The position numbers and the translations under genes were made by a program. Positions 32,861 through 40,818 of a stretch of DNA of 64,000 nucleotides are shown here, piece by piece; positions within the stretch are counted from its first letter, which is position 1; each line of letters begins with the position of its first letter. The stretch comes from Oscillospiraceae bacterium. GTDB taxonomy: Bacteria; Bacillota; Clostridia; Oscillospirales; Ruminococcaceae. Below the pieces are notes generated by a model. The model saw only the letters and a program-made list of their open reading frames with translations. It did not search any database and had not been told where the DNA came from. Where the stretch lies: contig JAFWEV010000098.1 of assembly GCA_017512745.1 (NCBI GenBank), forward strand, positions 62,001-126,000. The letters are read 5' to 3'.

Positions 32861-33757
32861 TCAGTTTTTGAAAAATGATTTTATACTTTCAGAATCCGGG
32901 ATCTGTCTTGCTTTCGGCTGAGAGATCGCATACGCCGCGCAGTAGTTTGCGAATCCTGCGCATTCCTGCAGATCATGGCCCCCGAGATACGCGTAAAGGA
33001 ACCCGGCGTCAAACGAATCGCCTGCTCCCATCGGATTGACGACCGTTACGGGATATGTGGGGATGCTGTATTCTCCGCCGTCACAGATAAGCAGGACCGG
33101 GTCCGCCTGATTGCGAATGAGTGCGATCTTCCCCGGAGCGGCGATCCCGGTGTATCCGCCGATGAGATCGAACTCTGTTTTCGAACCGGTGACGATGTCC
33201 GCGATCCCGGCGCATGCTCTTAGAACTTCGATCCTGTCCGGAGCGGTACCGAAAAACTGCTCCCTGGCGTTTATGTCAAATGAGACGACGGCTCCGGCCT
33301 TTTTTGCCGCTGTGAGAAAATCCGCGAGCATCCTGTTGCCCTGAAGATCGTTTTCCATACATGCTCCCGTCGTGTGGACTATGTCTCCTTTGCCCGGAGA
33401 TACCCGGGAGAAATCGATATCTCTTATTCCGTCGTAAGTGACGCACGGAAGCAGCCAAATCGCCGAGCCGATCTCCTCGCCGTCTTTTGTGGTGAGCAGC
33501 GTGTTGAAAAAGCCGTTCTCCGTCACGCGCACATACTCCATATCCACACCGTATGAGCGGTATCCATTCAGCAGATATCTTCCGACGTTGTCGCCTGCCA
33601 CGGTCCCGACCAGTTTGACGTCAAGTCCGTATTTCGCGAGAAGCAGGGCGACGTTTCCGCCGGTTCCTCCGAGATCCGTGGTCACGGCGGGAGCGCCGCT
33701 GCCGGTCGCGTCCATCGTGATATCCGCTCTTATATCTCCTATACAGTAAACAGACAT
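32861..33757 (-). CDS. PfkB-family carbohydrate kinase
   Basis: A 298-residue ribokinase/PfkB kinase from ATG 33757, which sits eight bases after AGGAGG; a GTG three codons earlier overlaps that site and is disfavoured. It has the N-terminal signature G-G-T-G-G-N-V-A and the C-terminal N-P-M-G-A-G-D-S-F-D-A-G-F, where the last Asp of G-A-G-D is the catalytic base. Substrate could be a pentose, a nucleoside or a sugar acid. With the TrpF-like protein it may form a two-step kinase-isomerase route, as in sugar salvage (inference). Confidence 0.85.
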   Translation of the reverse strand: MSVYCIGDIRADITMDATGSGAPAVTTDLGGTGGNVALLLAKYGLDVKLVGTVAGDNVGRYLLNGYRSYGVDMEYVRVTENGFFNTLLTTKDGEEIGSAIWLLPCVTYDGIRDIDFSRVSPGKGDIVHTTGACMENDLQGNRMLADFLTAAKKAGAVVSFDINAREQFFGTAPDRIEVLRACAGIADIVTGSKTEFDLIGGYTGIAAPGKIALIRNQADPVLLICDGGEYSIPTYPVTVVNPMGAGDSFDAGFLYAYLGGHDLQECAGFANYCAAYAISQPKARQIPDSESIKSFFKN

Positions 33758-33862
33758 TCCGGACACCTCCTGAATTCTCTGATATCAGTTTAAAGTTATT
33801 CACGCCGAAAGAAAAGAGAAACGGTGGGCAATTATATTATTTACTCAAAAAAGTGTACCGCT

Positions 33863-33873
33863 TGTGTTATAAT
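33863..33873 (+). promoter_or_regulatory. Predicted extended -10 promoter of the malic-enzyme-like gene
   Basis: TGTTATAAT at 33865-33873 is a full extended -10 element; the -35 is poor. The leader to the ATG at 33995 is about 115 bases and contains CCGCCCTTGGTGAAAAGGCGG, a weak hairpin. Confidence 0.4.
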
Positions 33874-33994
33874 TATTTCATAAAATGTTATCCGTTTTAT
33901 ATTTATTTTTTTGTGTATTAGTGACGAACCGCCCTTGGTGAAAAGGCGGATCATCATCAAGCTCATCACATGTAATAATAAGGAGTATGGCAGT

Positions 33995-35167
33995 ATGGAT
34001 TACAACAAAGCTTCTCTTGAGCTGCATGAAGCAAAACAGGGAAAAATCGAAGTGGTATCTAAAGTCGATGTCAAGACGAGAGACGACCTCAGCATCACCT
34101 ACACACCCGGAGTCGCGGAGCCCTGCAAAAAGATAGCCGCGAACAAGGAGGATGTATATCGCTATACCGCGAAAGGAAACCTTGTTGCCGTCGTGACTGA
34201 CGGAACGGCGATTCTGGGACTTGGAGATATCGGACCGGAAGCAGGTATGCCGGTCATGGAGGGCAAAGCGGTTCTCTTCAAGACATTCGGAAATGTCGAC
34301 GCTTTCCCGATCTGCCTCGCAACGAAGGATGTTGACGAGATAGTCGAGACCGTATGCCGCATCGCTCCCGTATTCGGAGGCATCAACCTCGAGGATATCG
34401 CAGCTCCGAGATGCTTCGAAGTCGAAGCCAAGCTCAAGGAGCGTCTGGATATCCCTGTATTCCACGATGATCAGCACGGAACAGCCATAGTTCTTCTGGC
34501 TGCTCTCATAAATGCTCTGAAGGTAGTCAAAAAAGACATCTCTGAGATAAGAGCCGTCATCTGCGGAGCAGGTTCAGCCGGTACGGCCATCGGCAAGCTT
34601 CTCATGGAGTACGGTCTTAAGGACCTCACATACATCGACCGTAACGGAATACTGAACAAAGACACCGCATGGAACGACGCGCAGCTGGAACTCTGCAAGG
34701 TCACGAACCTCAGAAACCTGCATGGAACGATCGGAGACGCTCTTGTCGGAGCAGACCTCTTTATCGGAGTTTCCGCACCGAATATCGTAACTGTCGACAT
34801 GGTCCGCTCAATGAACAAGGATGCTATCGTATTCCCGATGGCAAACCCGACGCCGGAGATCATGCCGGAACTGGCATTCGAAGGCGGAGCCAGAGTAGTC
34901 GGAACAGGCCGTTCAGACTATCCGAACCAGATCAACAATGTTCTCGTGTTCCCGGGTCTCTTCAGAGGAGCTCTTGACGTAAGAGCCAAGGAGATTACAG
35001 AGGGGATGAAGCTTGCTGCTGCGAAAGCGCTGGCTGAACTCGTCACTGATGAGGAGAGAAACGAGCAGTACATCATTCCGAGCGCTCTCGATCCTAGAGC
35101 CGCGAAGGCAGTTGCAAAAGCGGTTGCCGATGAAGCGGTAAAGTCCGGAGTCGCAAGGATCAAATGA
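33995..35167 (+). CDS. Malic enzyme / CitM-type oxaloacetate decarboxylase
   Basis: A 390-residue short-form malic enzyme from ATG 33995 (AGGAG nine bases before; the upstream frame to 33911 is leader). It shows S-I-T-Y-T-P-G-V-A-E-P, the catalytic Lys region M-E-G-K-A-V-L-F, metal ligands in I-N-L-E-D-I-A-A-P-R and F-H-D-D-Q-H-G-T-A-I, and the NAD(P) motif G-A-G-S-A-G-T-A-I-G. It converts malate or oxaloacetate to pyruvate and CO2. In citrate-fermenting lactic acid bacteria a soluble relative, CitM, decarboxylates oxaloacetate and its gene lies next to citC; here citC is the next gene, so that role is plausible. Confidence 0.88.
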   Translation: MDYNKASLELHEAKQGKIEVVSKVDVKTRDDLSITYTPGVAEPCKKIAANKEDVYRYTAKGNLVAVVTDGTAILGLGDIGPEAGMPVMEGKAVLFKTFGNVDAFPICLATKDVDEIVETVCRIAPVFGGINLEDIAAPRCFEVEAKLKERLDIPVFHDDQHGTAIVLLAALINALKVVKKDISEIRAVICGAGSAGTAIGKLLMEYGLKDLTYIDRNGILNKDTAWNDAQLELCKVTNLRNLHGTIGDALVGADLFIGVSAPNIVTVDMVRSMNKDAIVFPMANPTPEIMPELAFEGGARVVGTGRSDYPNQINNVLVFPGLFRGALDVRAKEITEGMKLAAAKALAELVTDEERNEQYIIPSALDPRAAKAVAKAVADEAVKSGVARIK

Positions 35168-35188
35168 TCTTACAATAATATGAGCAGG

Positions 35189-35226
35189 GCAGCCGTCTGC
35201 AGGTATCCGATACCGCAGACGGCTGC
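35189..35226 (+). terminator. Inverted repeat between the malic-enzyme-like gene and citC
   Basis: GCAGCCGTCTGC (35189-35200) and GCAGACGGCTGC (35215-35226) are exact complements, with a loop that itself pairs (GGTATCC / GATACC). The T-run is weak, so partial read-through into citC is likely. Confidence 0.65.
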
Positions 35227-35275
35227 TGATGATTTATAATAATATTCAGATAATCCGTTCCCGGAGGAAAATGGA

Positions 35276-36307
35276 ATGAGACTTACGACCGGATATCCGG
35301 ATGCCGCTGCAACAGAAAAACTGGATCGCTTTCTCAGGGAGGGCGGTCTCAGTTACGACCGCAGTTGCGACTATACAGTCTGCATTTTTGACGACGATGA
35401 CGGCAGCCTCATCGCGACCGGTTCGCTTTCCGGGAATATACTGAAGTGTTTCCGGGTGGACGACTACCGACAGGGCGAAGGCTTGTCCGCGACTCTCATG
35501 ACGGAGCTGCGATATGAGGCGGCAAGGCGTGGAATAAATCATCTTTTTGTCTACACAAAGCCTCAGAACGAGACTATCTTCTTATCTCTCGGGTTCTACA
35601 GGATCGAAGGAACGCGGGATGTTCTGCTGATGGAGAACATAACCGGGGGACCGAAGCGCTTTGTCAGTTCGATAGAGGCTTTTCCGGAGGATAAGATAAA
35701 CGGCGCCGTTGTATGCAACTCCAATCCGTTCACGCTCGGACACAGATATCTCATAGAGACGGCTTCGCGCGAGTGCGACAATGTGTATGTGTTTGTTGTA
35801 AGCGAGGACAGAAGCATATTCCCGGCTGATGTGAGACTCGATCTTGTCAGGAAGGGAACGGCGGACCTCAGAAATGTGAGGGTCTTCCCCGGAGGGGATT
35901 ACATGATCTCATCGGCGACATTCCCCGACTACTTTATGCGGGATGATCAGAAAGAGAGGCTTGCGGACATTCAGTGCGAGCTTGATCTCAGAATATTCTG
36001 CAGATACTTCGCGGGACCTCTGCACATAAGCAGGCGGTATGTGGGAACAGAACCCGGCAGCCTTGTGACTGCCCGGTACAATGAGACAATGCACCGCGTT
36101 CTCGAAGCTGAGGATATAAAGGTCGAGGAGATCAGGCGCATAGAGACTGACGCGGGATATATAAGCGCGAGCAAAGTGAGGGAATTCCTGCGAAGGGGAG
36201 AGCTCGAAGCTGCATACGGGATGTTGCCCGTAACAACTGCGGATTATCTCAGGAGCACACAGGGACGTGAGTTGCTCAGAACAGCTTTTCCCGATGCGAA
36301 CTACTGA
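35276..36307 (+). CDS. citC: [Citrate (pro-3S)-lyase] ligase CitC
   Basis: A 343-residue enzyme that acetylates the CitD prosthetic group with acetate and ATP to activate citrate lyase. It has an N-terminal GNAT-like domain (about 1-122, A-T-G-S-L-S-G-N and G-L-S-A-T-L-M) and a C-terminal nucleotidyltransferase domain with N-P-F-T-L-G-H-R at 150-157 (the T-x-G-H motif) and I-S-A-S-K-V-R (S/T-x-S-x-V-R-x-F type). The other cit genes lie in other transcripts at 37-40 kb and 60-62 kb. Confidence 0.9.
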   Translation: MRLTTGYPDAAATEKLDRFLREGGLSYDRSCDYTVCIFDDDDGSLIATGSLSGNILKCFRVDDYRQGEGLSATLMTELRYEAARRGINHLFVYTKPQNETIFLSLGFYRIEGTRDVLLMENITGGPKRFVSSIEAFPEDKINGAVVCNSNPFTLGHRYLIETASRECDNVYVFVVSEDRSIFPADVRLDLVRKGTADLRNVRVFPGGDYMISSATFPDYFMRDDQKERLADIQCELDLRIFCRYFAGPLHISRRYVGTEPGSLVTARYNETMHRVLEAEDIKVEEIRRIETDAGYISASKVREFLRRGELEAAYGMLPVTTADYLRSTQGRELLRTAFPDANY

Positions 36308-36320
36308 ACGGAAAAGAAAA

Positions 36321-36348
36321 ACAGATCCGGCCAACCGGCCGGATCTGT
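36321..36348. terminator. Bidirectional intrinsic terminator
   Basis: ACAGATCCGGCC (36321-36332), AACC loop, GGCCGGATCTGT (36337-36348); A-run left, TTG right. Between citC and the convergent GntR gene. Confidence 0.88.
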
Positions 36349-36362
36349 TGCTGTATATAAGA

Positions 36363-37022
36363 TCATTCGTCTTCGGGATAATATGTCAGCATGTCATTGA
36401 GTCCGCGCTGCAGATGTTCGGACATCGCGGTCCTGGCTTTTTCCGCGTCTCCCGACTTTAAGGCGCTGAGTATGATCGAGTGTTCGTAATGTGATTTTTC
36501 GATATAGTCTTCCGGGGTCGAATACACGGACCGGGAGGTGATTGTAGAGAGAGAATTCAGGATCGAATACATCTCATCATTATCCGCAGCGGACCAGATC
36601 GCCTGATGGAACTGGTGATTCAGATGGGAATATGCTCCGTAGTCGTTTGACATTACAGCGCGTTCTTCCTGATAAAACACGTCCTCGACACTGCGGACAG
36701 CATCTTTTCCGGCGGCTTTGAAAGCGGCTGCGCTCTCCAGGATGATACGCGTCTCATAGTAGTCGCTGATGCGTTTTTTCGTCATGCCTATGACCCTGGC
36801 GCCTTTATTTGCGCGGAGTTCTATGAGTCCTTCGTTAGCCAGTATCTGGAGGGCTTCCCGGACGGGAGTATTTGAGACTCCGAGCTGTTCCGCAATGGTG
36901 TTGAGATTGATTATCTCATCGGGTTTCAATTCCCGGGAGAGTATGGCATCGCGCAGCGAGTGGGCGACCTGTATGCCGACCGGAACTACTTTGATCTTTT
37001 TTGATTTGCCTGAGTTATTCAT
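36363..37022 (-). CDS. GntR-family regulator, FCD (FadR) subgroup, first copy
   Basis: A 219-residue regulator with an N-terminal winged helix (I-A-E-Q-L-G-V-S-N-T-P-V-R-E-A-L at about 44-59) and an all-helical FCD effector domain (about 85-215) that usually binds a carboxylate with a metal held by Asp/His. It reads leftward, next to the cit operon but with its own promoter, around which two copies of the island-wide TGGATACA element lie. It is a close paralogue of the GntR gene at 47446. Likely the citrate or hydroxyacid-responsive regulator of the island. Confidence 0.85.
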   Translation of the reverse strand: MNNSGKSKKIKVVPVGIQVAHSLRDAILSRELKPDEIINLNTIAEQLGVSNTPVREALQILANEGLIELRANKGARVIGMTKKRISDYYETRIILESAAAFKAAGKDAVRSVEDVFYQEERAVMSNDYGAYSHLNHQFHQAIWSAADNDEMYSILNSLSTITSRSVYSTPEDYIEKSHYEHSIILSALKSGDAEKARTAMSEHLQRGLNDMLTYYPEDE

Positions 37023-37054
37023 GTTTCACCACAGTTATAAGTGAGATTATGTTT

Positions 37055-37063
37055 TGTATCCAA
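37055..37063 (-). promoter_or_regulatory. TGGATACA element 1 (GntR start site)
   Basis: TTGGATACA on the minus strand, 33 bases upstream of the first GntR gene and at or just after its predicted start site (TATAAT of the minus strand at 37080-37085). Likely autoregulation. Confidence 0.6.
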
Positions 37064-37121
37064 GAAACGATAACACAGCATTATAGACAAGTCAATGACA
37101 TTTTAGCATCAACTTTGCTTC

Positions 37122-37130
37122 TGTATCCAT
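37122..37130 (-). promoter_or_regulatory. TGGATACA element 2 (upstream of the GntR promoter)
   Basis: ATGGATACA on the minus strand, about 37 bases upstream of the -10 hexamer, in the same orientation as element 1. Confidence 0.5.
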
Positions 37131-37170
37131 TGCCCGGTTATTGCCGTGCCGGACCGATATACAGGAAAAC

Positions 37171-37202
37171 AGAGCCGGAACGGCTCAGGCTGTTCCGGCT
37201 CT
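37171..37202 (-). terminator. Terminator of the leftward larA-citDEF operon
   Basis: AGAGCCGGAAC (37171-37181) and GTTCCGGCTCT (37192-37202) form an 11-bp stem with a 10-base loop just past the citF stop. Confidence 0.8.
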
Positions 37203-37211
37203 CATTGATTA

Positions 37212-38618
37212 TTATTCGATGACCTGGCGGATGCGGTCGATAACGGTTCCGTCTCTGTAGACGACTTCTGCGACAACGCGGTCTCCGAGTTCGACCGGCT
37301 GATAATTGCCGACGATCTCCATGGCCTTGTCATAGAGCTCTTCAATGGTCACAACGGGCAGCTTTGCCGCTTTGAACTTCTCGATGAGATCCTGGCGCGC
37401 AGGATTGACGGCTATACCGCGCTGGGTCACCAGCACGTCTATCGTTGATCCTGGTGTGGTTATGCACTGGACCTTCTTTGTCACGATCGGGACGCGGGCT
37501 CTCACGAGAGGAGCCACGATCATCGCCATCTTGGCTCCGGCTGCAGTATCGCTGTGTCCTCCGGATCCGCCCATGATATATCCGTTCGAATCGGTGTGGA
37601 CGTTTACGTTGAAGTCCATATCGATCTCGGTGGCTCCGAGTATGACTACATCGAGACCGTCCACGGCGCAGCTCTTTGCCGTCGGGCTCGCGTACTGGGA
37701 TCCGCTGACTTCACGGTGCTTCGGATTGGTGCGGATTGATTCGACTGCCTTGAGGTCGAAACACTGCACGTCGAGAATAGCCTCGAAACAGCCTGCATTG
37801 AGCATATCCACCATATATCCGGTGATGCCGCCCATGACGTAGCTGCCCTTGATGTTATCCCTGACCATTATGTCCTTGAGGTATGCCGCAGCAGCGAGAG
37901 ATGCGCCGCCGGCGCCCGTCTGGAATGAGAATCCGTCCTTGAGCAGACCGGAAGCCTGGATGCACTCCACTGCGTAGCGTGCGATCTTGAGTCCGACAGG
38001 ATCGCGGGTGATCTTTGTGGTGCCGGAAACGATGCCCTTCGGGTCGCCGATCTTGTCCACGCTGACCACATAGTCAACATATATCTCCGGAATGGAGAAA
38101 TCAGTGAGGGGATAGGGAACGAGGTTATCGGTGATGACAACGACCTTGTCTGCTTTTTCCGCATCGGAGAACGCATAGCCGAGACTGCCGCAAGCGGACT
38201 TTCCGATCTTGCCGGTGCAGTTGCCCATGTCATCCGAAGTCGGAGCGGCGATGAAAGCCACATCGATGTGACTCTTTCCTGTCATGATATCGCTGGGTCT
38301 TCCTCCGTGAGTACGGAAGATGACGGGCTTTTTCATGATGCCTCTGGATATCTCCTTGCCTACTGCGGCTCCCATGTAATTGCACTCGAGTCCTGTGACG
38401 ACGCCGCTCTTTATGTGATCCACCAGGGGCGCGTGGACCTCGTGGATGGAACTTGCATTGATGGTGATGTCCTTGATGCCTGCTTTTGCGATGGCGTCGA
38501 CAACCATATTGAGAACGTAATCGCCGTTGCGCAGATGGTGGTGGAAGGATATGGTCATCCCGTCCTTAAGTCCCGTGACGCGGATGGCTTCTTCTATACT
38601 GTTTATGAGTTTGGACAT
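37212..38618 (-). CDS. citF: Citrate lyase alpha subunit CitF
   Basis: A 468-residue CitF, the acyl transferase subunit that swaps acetyl on CitD for citryl. Recognisable stretches are G-M-T-I-S-F-H-H-H-L-R-N-G-D (about 19-32), F-R-T-H-G-G-R-P, F-Q-T-G-A-G-G-A-S-L-A and M-G-G-S-G-G-H-S-D-T-A-A-G-A-K. Length is a little shorter than in Klebsiella (about 508). It is last in the leftward operon and overlaps citE by one base (TGATG). Confidence 0.93.
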   Translation of the reverse strand: MSKLINSIEEAIRVTGLKDGMTISFHHHLRNGDYVLNMVVDAIAKAGIKDITINASSIHEVHAPLVDHIKSGVVTGLECNYMGAAVGKEISRGIMKKPVIFRTHGGRPSDIMTGKSHIDVAFIAAPTSDDMGNCTGKIGKSACGSLGYAFSDAEKADKVVVITDNLVPYPLTDFSIPEIYVDYVVSVDKIGDPKGIVSGTTKITRDPVGLKIARYAVECIQASGLLKDGFSFQTGAGGASLAAAAYLKDIMVRDNIKGSYVMGGITGYMVDMLNAGCFEAILDVQCFDLKAVESIRTNPKHREVSGSQYASPTAKSCAVDGLDVVILGATEIDMDFNVNVHTDSNGYIMGGSGGHSDTAAGAKMAMIVAPLVRARVPIVTKKVQCITTPGSTIDVLVTQRGIAVNPARQDLIEKFKAAKLPVVTIEELYDKAMEIVGNYQPVELGDRVVAEVVYRDGTVIDRIRQVIE

Positions 38619-39496
38619 CAGAATTCACCTCCATAGATAGCGCGTGCATTTTCCAGCACCTGACGTGCCCGCTCCACGATCGGTTTGTCGATCATCTTTC
38701 CGCGGAGCGAAACGGCGCCTTTGCCGAGTCTCTTGCCTTCCTCAATGGCGGCAAATACCTCTTTGGCGTAATTGATCTCCGCTTCCGTCGGACTGAACAC
38801 GGCGTTCACGACGTCCACGTGACGCGGATTGATGACGGCTTTGCCGGTATAGCCGAGAGCCTTTGCGAGCTCGGTATCTTTCTGCAGACCTTCCATGTCA
38901 TCGACATCGGTCCACGGAGTGTCGTATGCCTCGATCCCTGCGGCGCGCGCGGCGTTGACGAGCCTTGTGCGGGCATAGAAGATCTCGGTACCCTCCTTCG
39001 TGCGCTTGCACCTGAGGTCCGCGGTATAATCCTCGGCTCCGAGGTACAGAGCGGCCATGCGGGGATCCGCCTTTGCGATCTCAAATGCATTTTCGATGCC
39101 GAGAGTGGTCTCGAGCAGAGGAATGATCAGCGTTTTGCCGACTTCCATCCCGTTCTTTTCCTCGATCTCGGTCATCTTTGCGGCCAGGCGGTGGATATAA
39201 TCGGCTCCGCTCACCTTTGTCGGCATGATGACATCCGGCTTGAGGGGGAGCACTGCTTCAAGATCGTCCTCCCAGTAAGGAGTTTCTATGTCATTTATCC
39301 TGATGATGACTTCGCAGCCTCTGTAATTGAGATATTTGAGGGCATTGCGGACCAGGATCCTCGCGGAGTCCTTCTGATCCGGGGATACGGCGTCCTCCAG
39401 GTCGAGGATTATGCTGTCAGCTCCGAGAATATCTCCGTTCGCCAGCATGCCTGCGTTGTTTCCGGGAAGGAACAGCATTGTTCTTCTCATGATCAT
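38618..39496 (-). CDS. citE: Citrate lyase beta subunit CitE
   Basis: A 292-residue CitE of the HpcH/HpaI aldolase family, which cleaves citryl-CitD to acetyl-CitD and oxaloacetate. Motifs: D-S-I-I-L-D-L-E-D-A-V near 27-37, E-V-I-I-R-I-N near 62-68, P-L-L-E-T near 126-130 and G-A-E-D-Y-T-A-D-L near 152-160 for metal and substrate binding. A citramalate lyase subunit would look similar; the presence of citC and citXG favours citrate. Confidence 0.93.
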   Translation of the reverse strand: MIMRRTMLFLPGNNAGMLANGDILGADSIILDLEDAVSPDQKDSARILVRNALKYLNYRGCEVIIRINDIETPYWEDDLEAVLPLKPDVIMPTKVSGADYIHRLAAKMTEIEEKNGMEVGKTLIIPLLETTLGIENAFEIAKADPRMAALYLGAEDYTADLRCKRTKEGTEIFYARTRLVNAARAAGIEAYDTPWTDVDDMEGLQKDTELAKALGYTGKAVINPRHVDVVNAVFSPTEAEINYAKEVFAAIEEGKRLGKGAVSLRGKMIDKPIVERARQVLENARAIYGGEF

Positions 39497-39759
39497 TCCT
39501 CCTTTGATGCGCGAAGCAGCGCGGTCTCGATTCTTGCGCGGATAGTGCAGTCCAGAGCACCGTGATCCTCGATGCTGATCACTGCGTCTGTTACGCCCAG
39601 ATCCTGCGCAATCTCCTCCGCGGATCTGCGGATGGAGTCGCCGAACTGGCGTTTGACCGGAGACTGGATATCTATCGTGAGACCCGAGCCCGGTGTGACG
39701 GTTACTATCAGATCGCTGGATTCCATAGTTCCTGCAATAGCGTTCCTGATAATGTTCAT
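39493..39759 (-). CDS. citD: Citrate lyase acyl carrier subunit CitD
   Basis: An 88-residue acyl carrier protein. S14 in A-G-T-M-E-S-S-D is the expected site of the phosphoribosyl-dephospho-CoA group, as in Klebsiella CitD. The core Q-F-G-D-x-I and D-H-G-A-L-D-C-T-I-R-A-R are family hallmarks. It overlaps citE by four bases. The group is made by CitG and attached by CitX, fused here at 60.4 kb. Confidence 0.93.
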   Translation of the reverse strand: MNIIRNAIAGTMESSDLIVTVTPGSGLTIDIQSPVKRQFGDSIRRSAEEIAQDLGVTDAVISIEDHGALDCTIRARIETALLRASKEE

Positions 39760-39779
39760 ATAGGTCCTCCTGCTGTTTG

Positions 39780-40745
39780 CTATTTATTGACTATATTTAC
39801 AGGGCTTCCGTCCTGAAATGCCTTGACGTTTTCAACGGTCATATCCATGATCCGCTGGCGGGCTTCTATCGGTGCCCATGAGATGTGAGGTGTGATGATG
39901 CAGTTCTTTGCCTTGAGCAGCGGGTTGTCGCTGCGGATCGGCTCCGTGTAGACGACGTCGAGACCGGCGTATCCGATCTTTCCTGAGTTGAGGGCATCAG
40001 TCACATCCTGCTCGTCGATCAGCTGACCTCTGGAGTTGTTGATGAGGATGACTCCGTCCTTCATCTTGGCGATGCTGTCGCTGTTGATCATCCGAGTGTT
40101 CTCCGGGGTGAGATTGCAGTGCAGCGTTATGACGTCAGCGCGGGCATAGAGTTCGTCCAGTCCGACATATTCTGCTATCTCGCGGCCGCGGTCGTTCGGG
40201 TATGGGTCGTACGCTATGACGTTCATACCGAGCGCTTTGGCCACGCAGCCCTCCTGCTGTCCTATGCGTCCGAATCCTATGATGCCGATCGTCTTTCCCT
40301 CGAGTTCTATAAGGGGATAATCCCAGTAGCACCAGTCGGGATTGTCTGCCCATACTCCGTCATGGACCGTCTTGTCGTGATGTCCGATGTGGTGGCATAT
40401 CTCAAGCAGCAGAGCTATCGAGAACTGGCTTACAGAGGCGGTGCCGTATGTCGGGATGTTCGCGACGGGAATGCCTTTCTCGCGGGCATAATTGTAGTCC
40501 ACGATGTTGTATCCGGTCGCCATGACGGTTATGAATTTGAGGTTCGGGCATTTGTCAATGGTCTCTCTGGAGATGGGGGTCTTGTTCGTCACTGCGATGT
40601 CGCAGTCGCCGAGCTTTTCCGCTATCTCTGGGGATTCGGCATAGGATACGCGGTCGTTTACGGTGAGTTCGCCGAGAGCGGCCAGCTTGTCCCAGCTGAG
40701 ATCGCCGGGATTTTCCGTATAACCATCTAATACTACAATTTTCAT
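39780..40745 (-). CDS. D-2-hydroxyacid dehydrogenase (glycerate/hydroxypyruvate type)
   Basis: A 321-residue NAD(H)-dependent enzyme of the D-isomer-specific family, started at ATG 40745 with AGGAGG before it. The Rossmann motif G-I-I-G-F-G-R-I-G (about 147-155), the catalytic Arg in N-N-S-R-G, the Glu in D-V-V-Y-T-E-P and the His in P-H-I-S-W-A are intact. It best resembles glycerate dehydrogenases. In this operon it could reduce a 2-oxoacid made by the neighbouring dehydratase, or oxidise a D-hydroxyacid produced by the LarA racemase. Confidence 0.87.
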   Translation of the reverse strand: MKIVVLDGYTENPGDLSWDKLAALGELTVNDRVSYAESPEIAEKLGDCDIAVTNKTPISRETIDKCPNLKFITVMATGYNIVDYNYAREKGIPVANIPTYGTASVSQFSIALLLEICHHIGHHDKTVHDGVWADNPDWCYWDYPLIELEGKTIGIIGFGRIGQQEGCVAKALGMNVIAYDPYPNDRGREIAEYVGLDELYARADVITLHCNLTPENTRMINSDSIAKMKDGVILINNSRGQLIDEQDVTDALNSGKIGYAGLDVVYTEPIRSDNPLLKAKNCIITPHISWAPIEARQRIMDMTVENVKAFQDGSPVNIVNK

Positions 40746-40818
40746 AAATGCCTCCTGCAAAAAGTCCTCTGAACTCCCCGGAGGATGTCCGGGAAGTTCT
40801 GAAAACAGTAATGTATGA

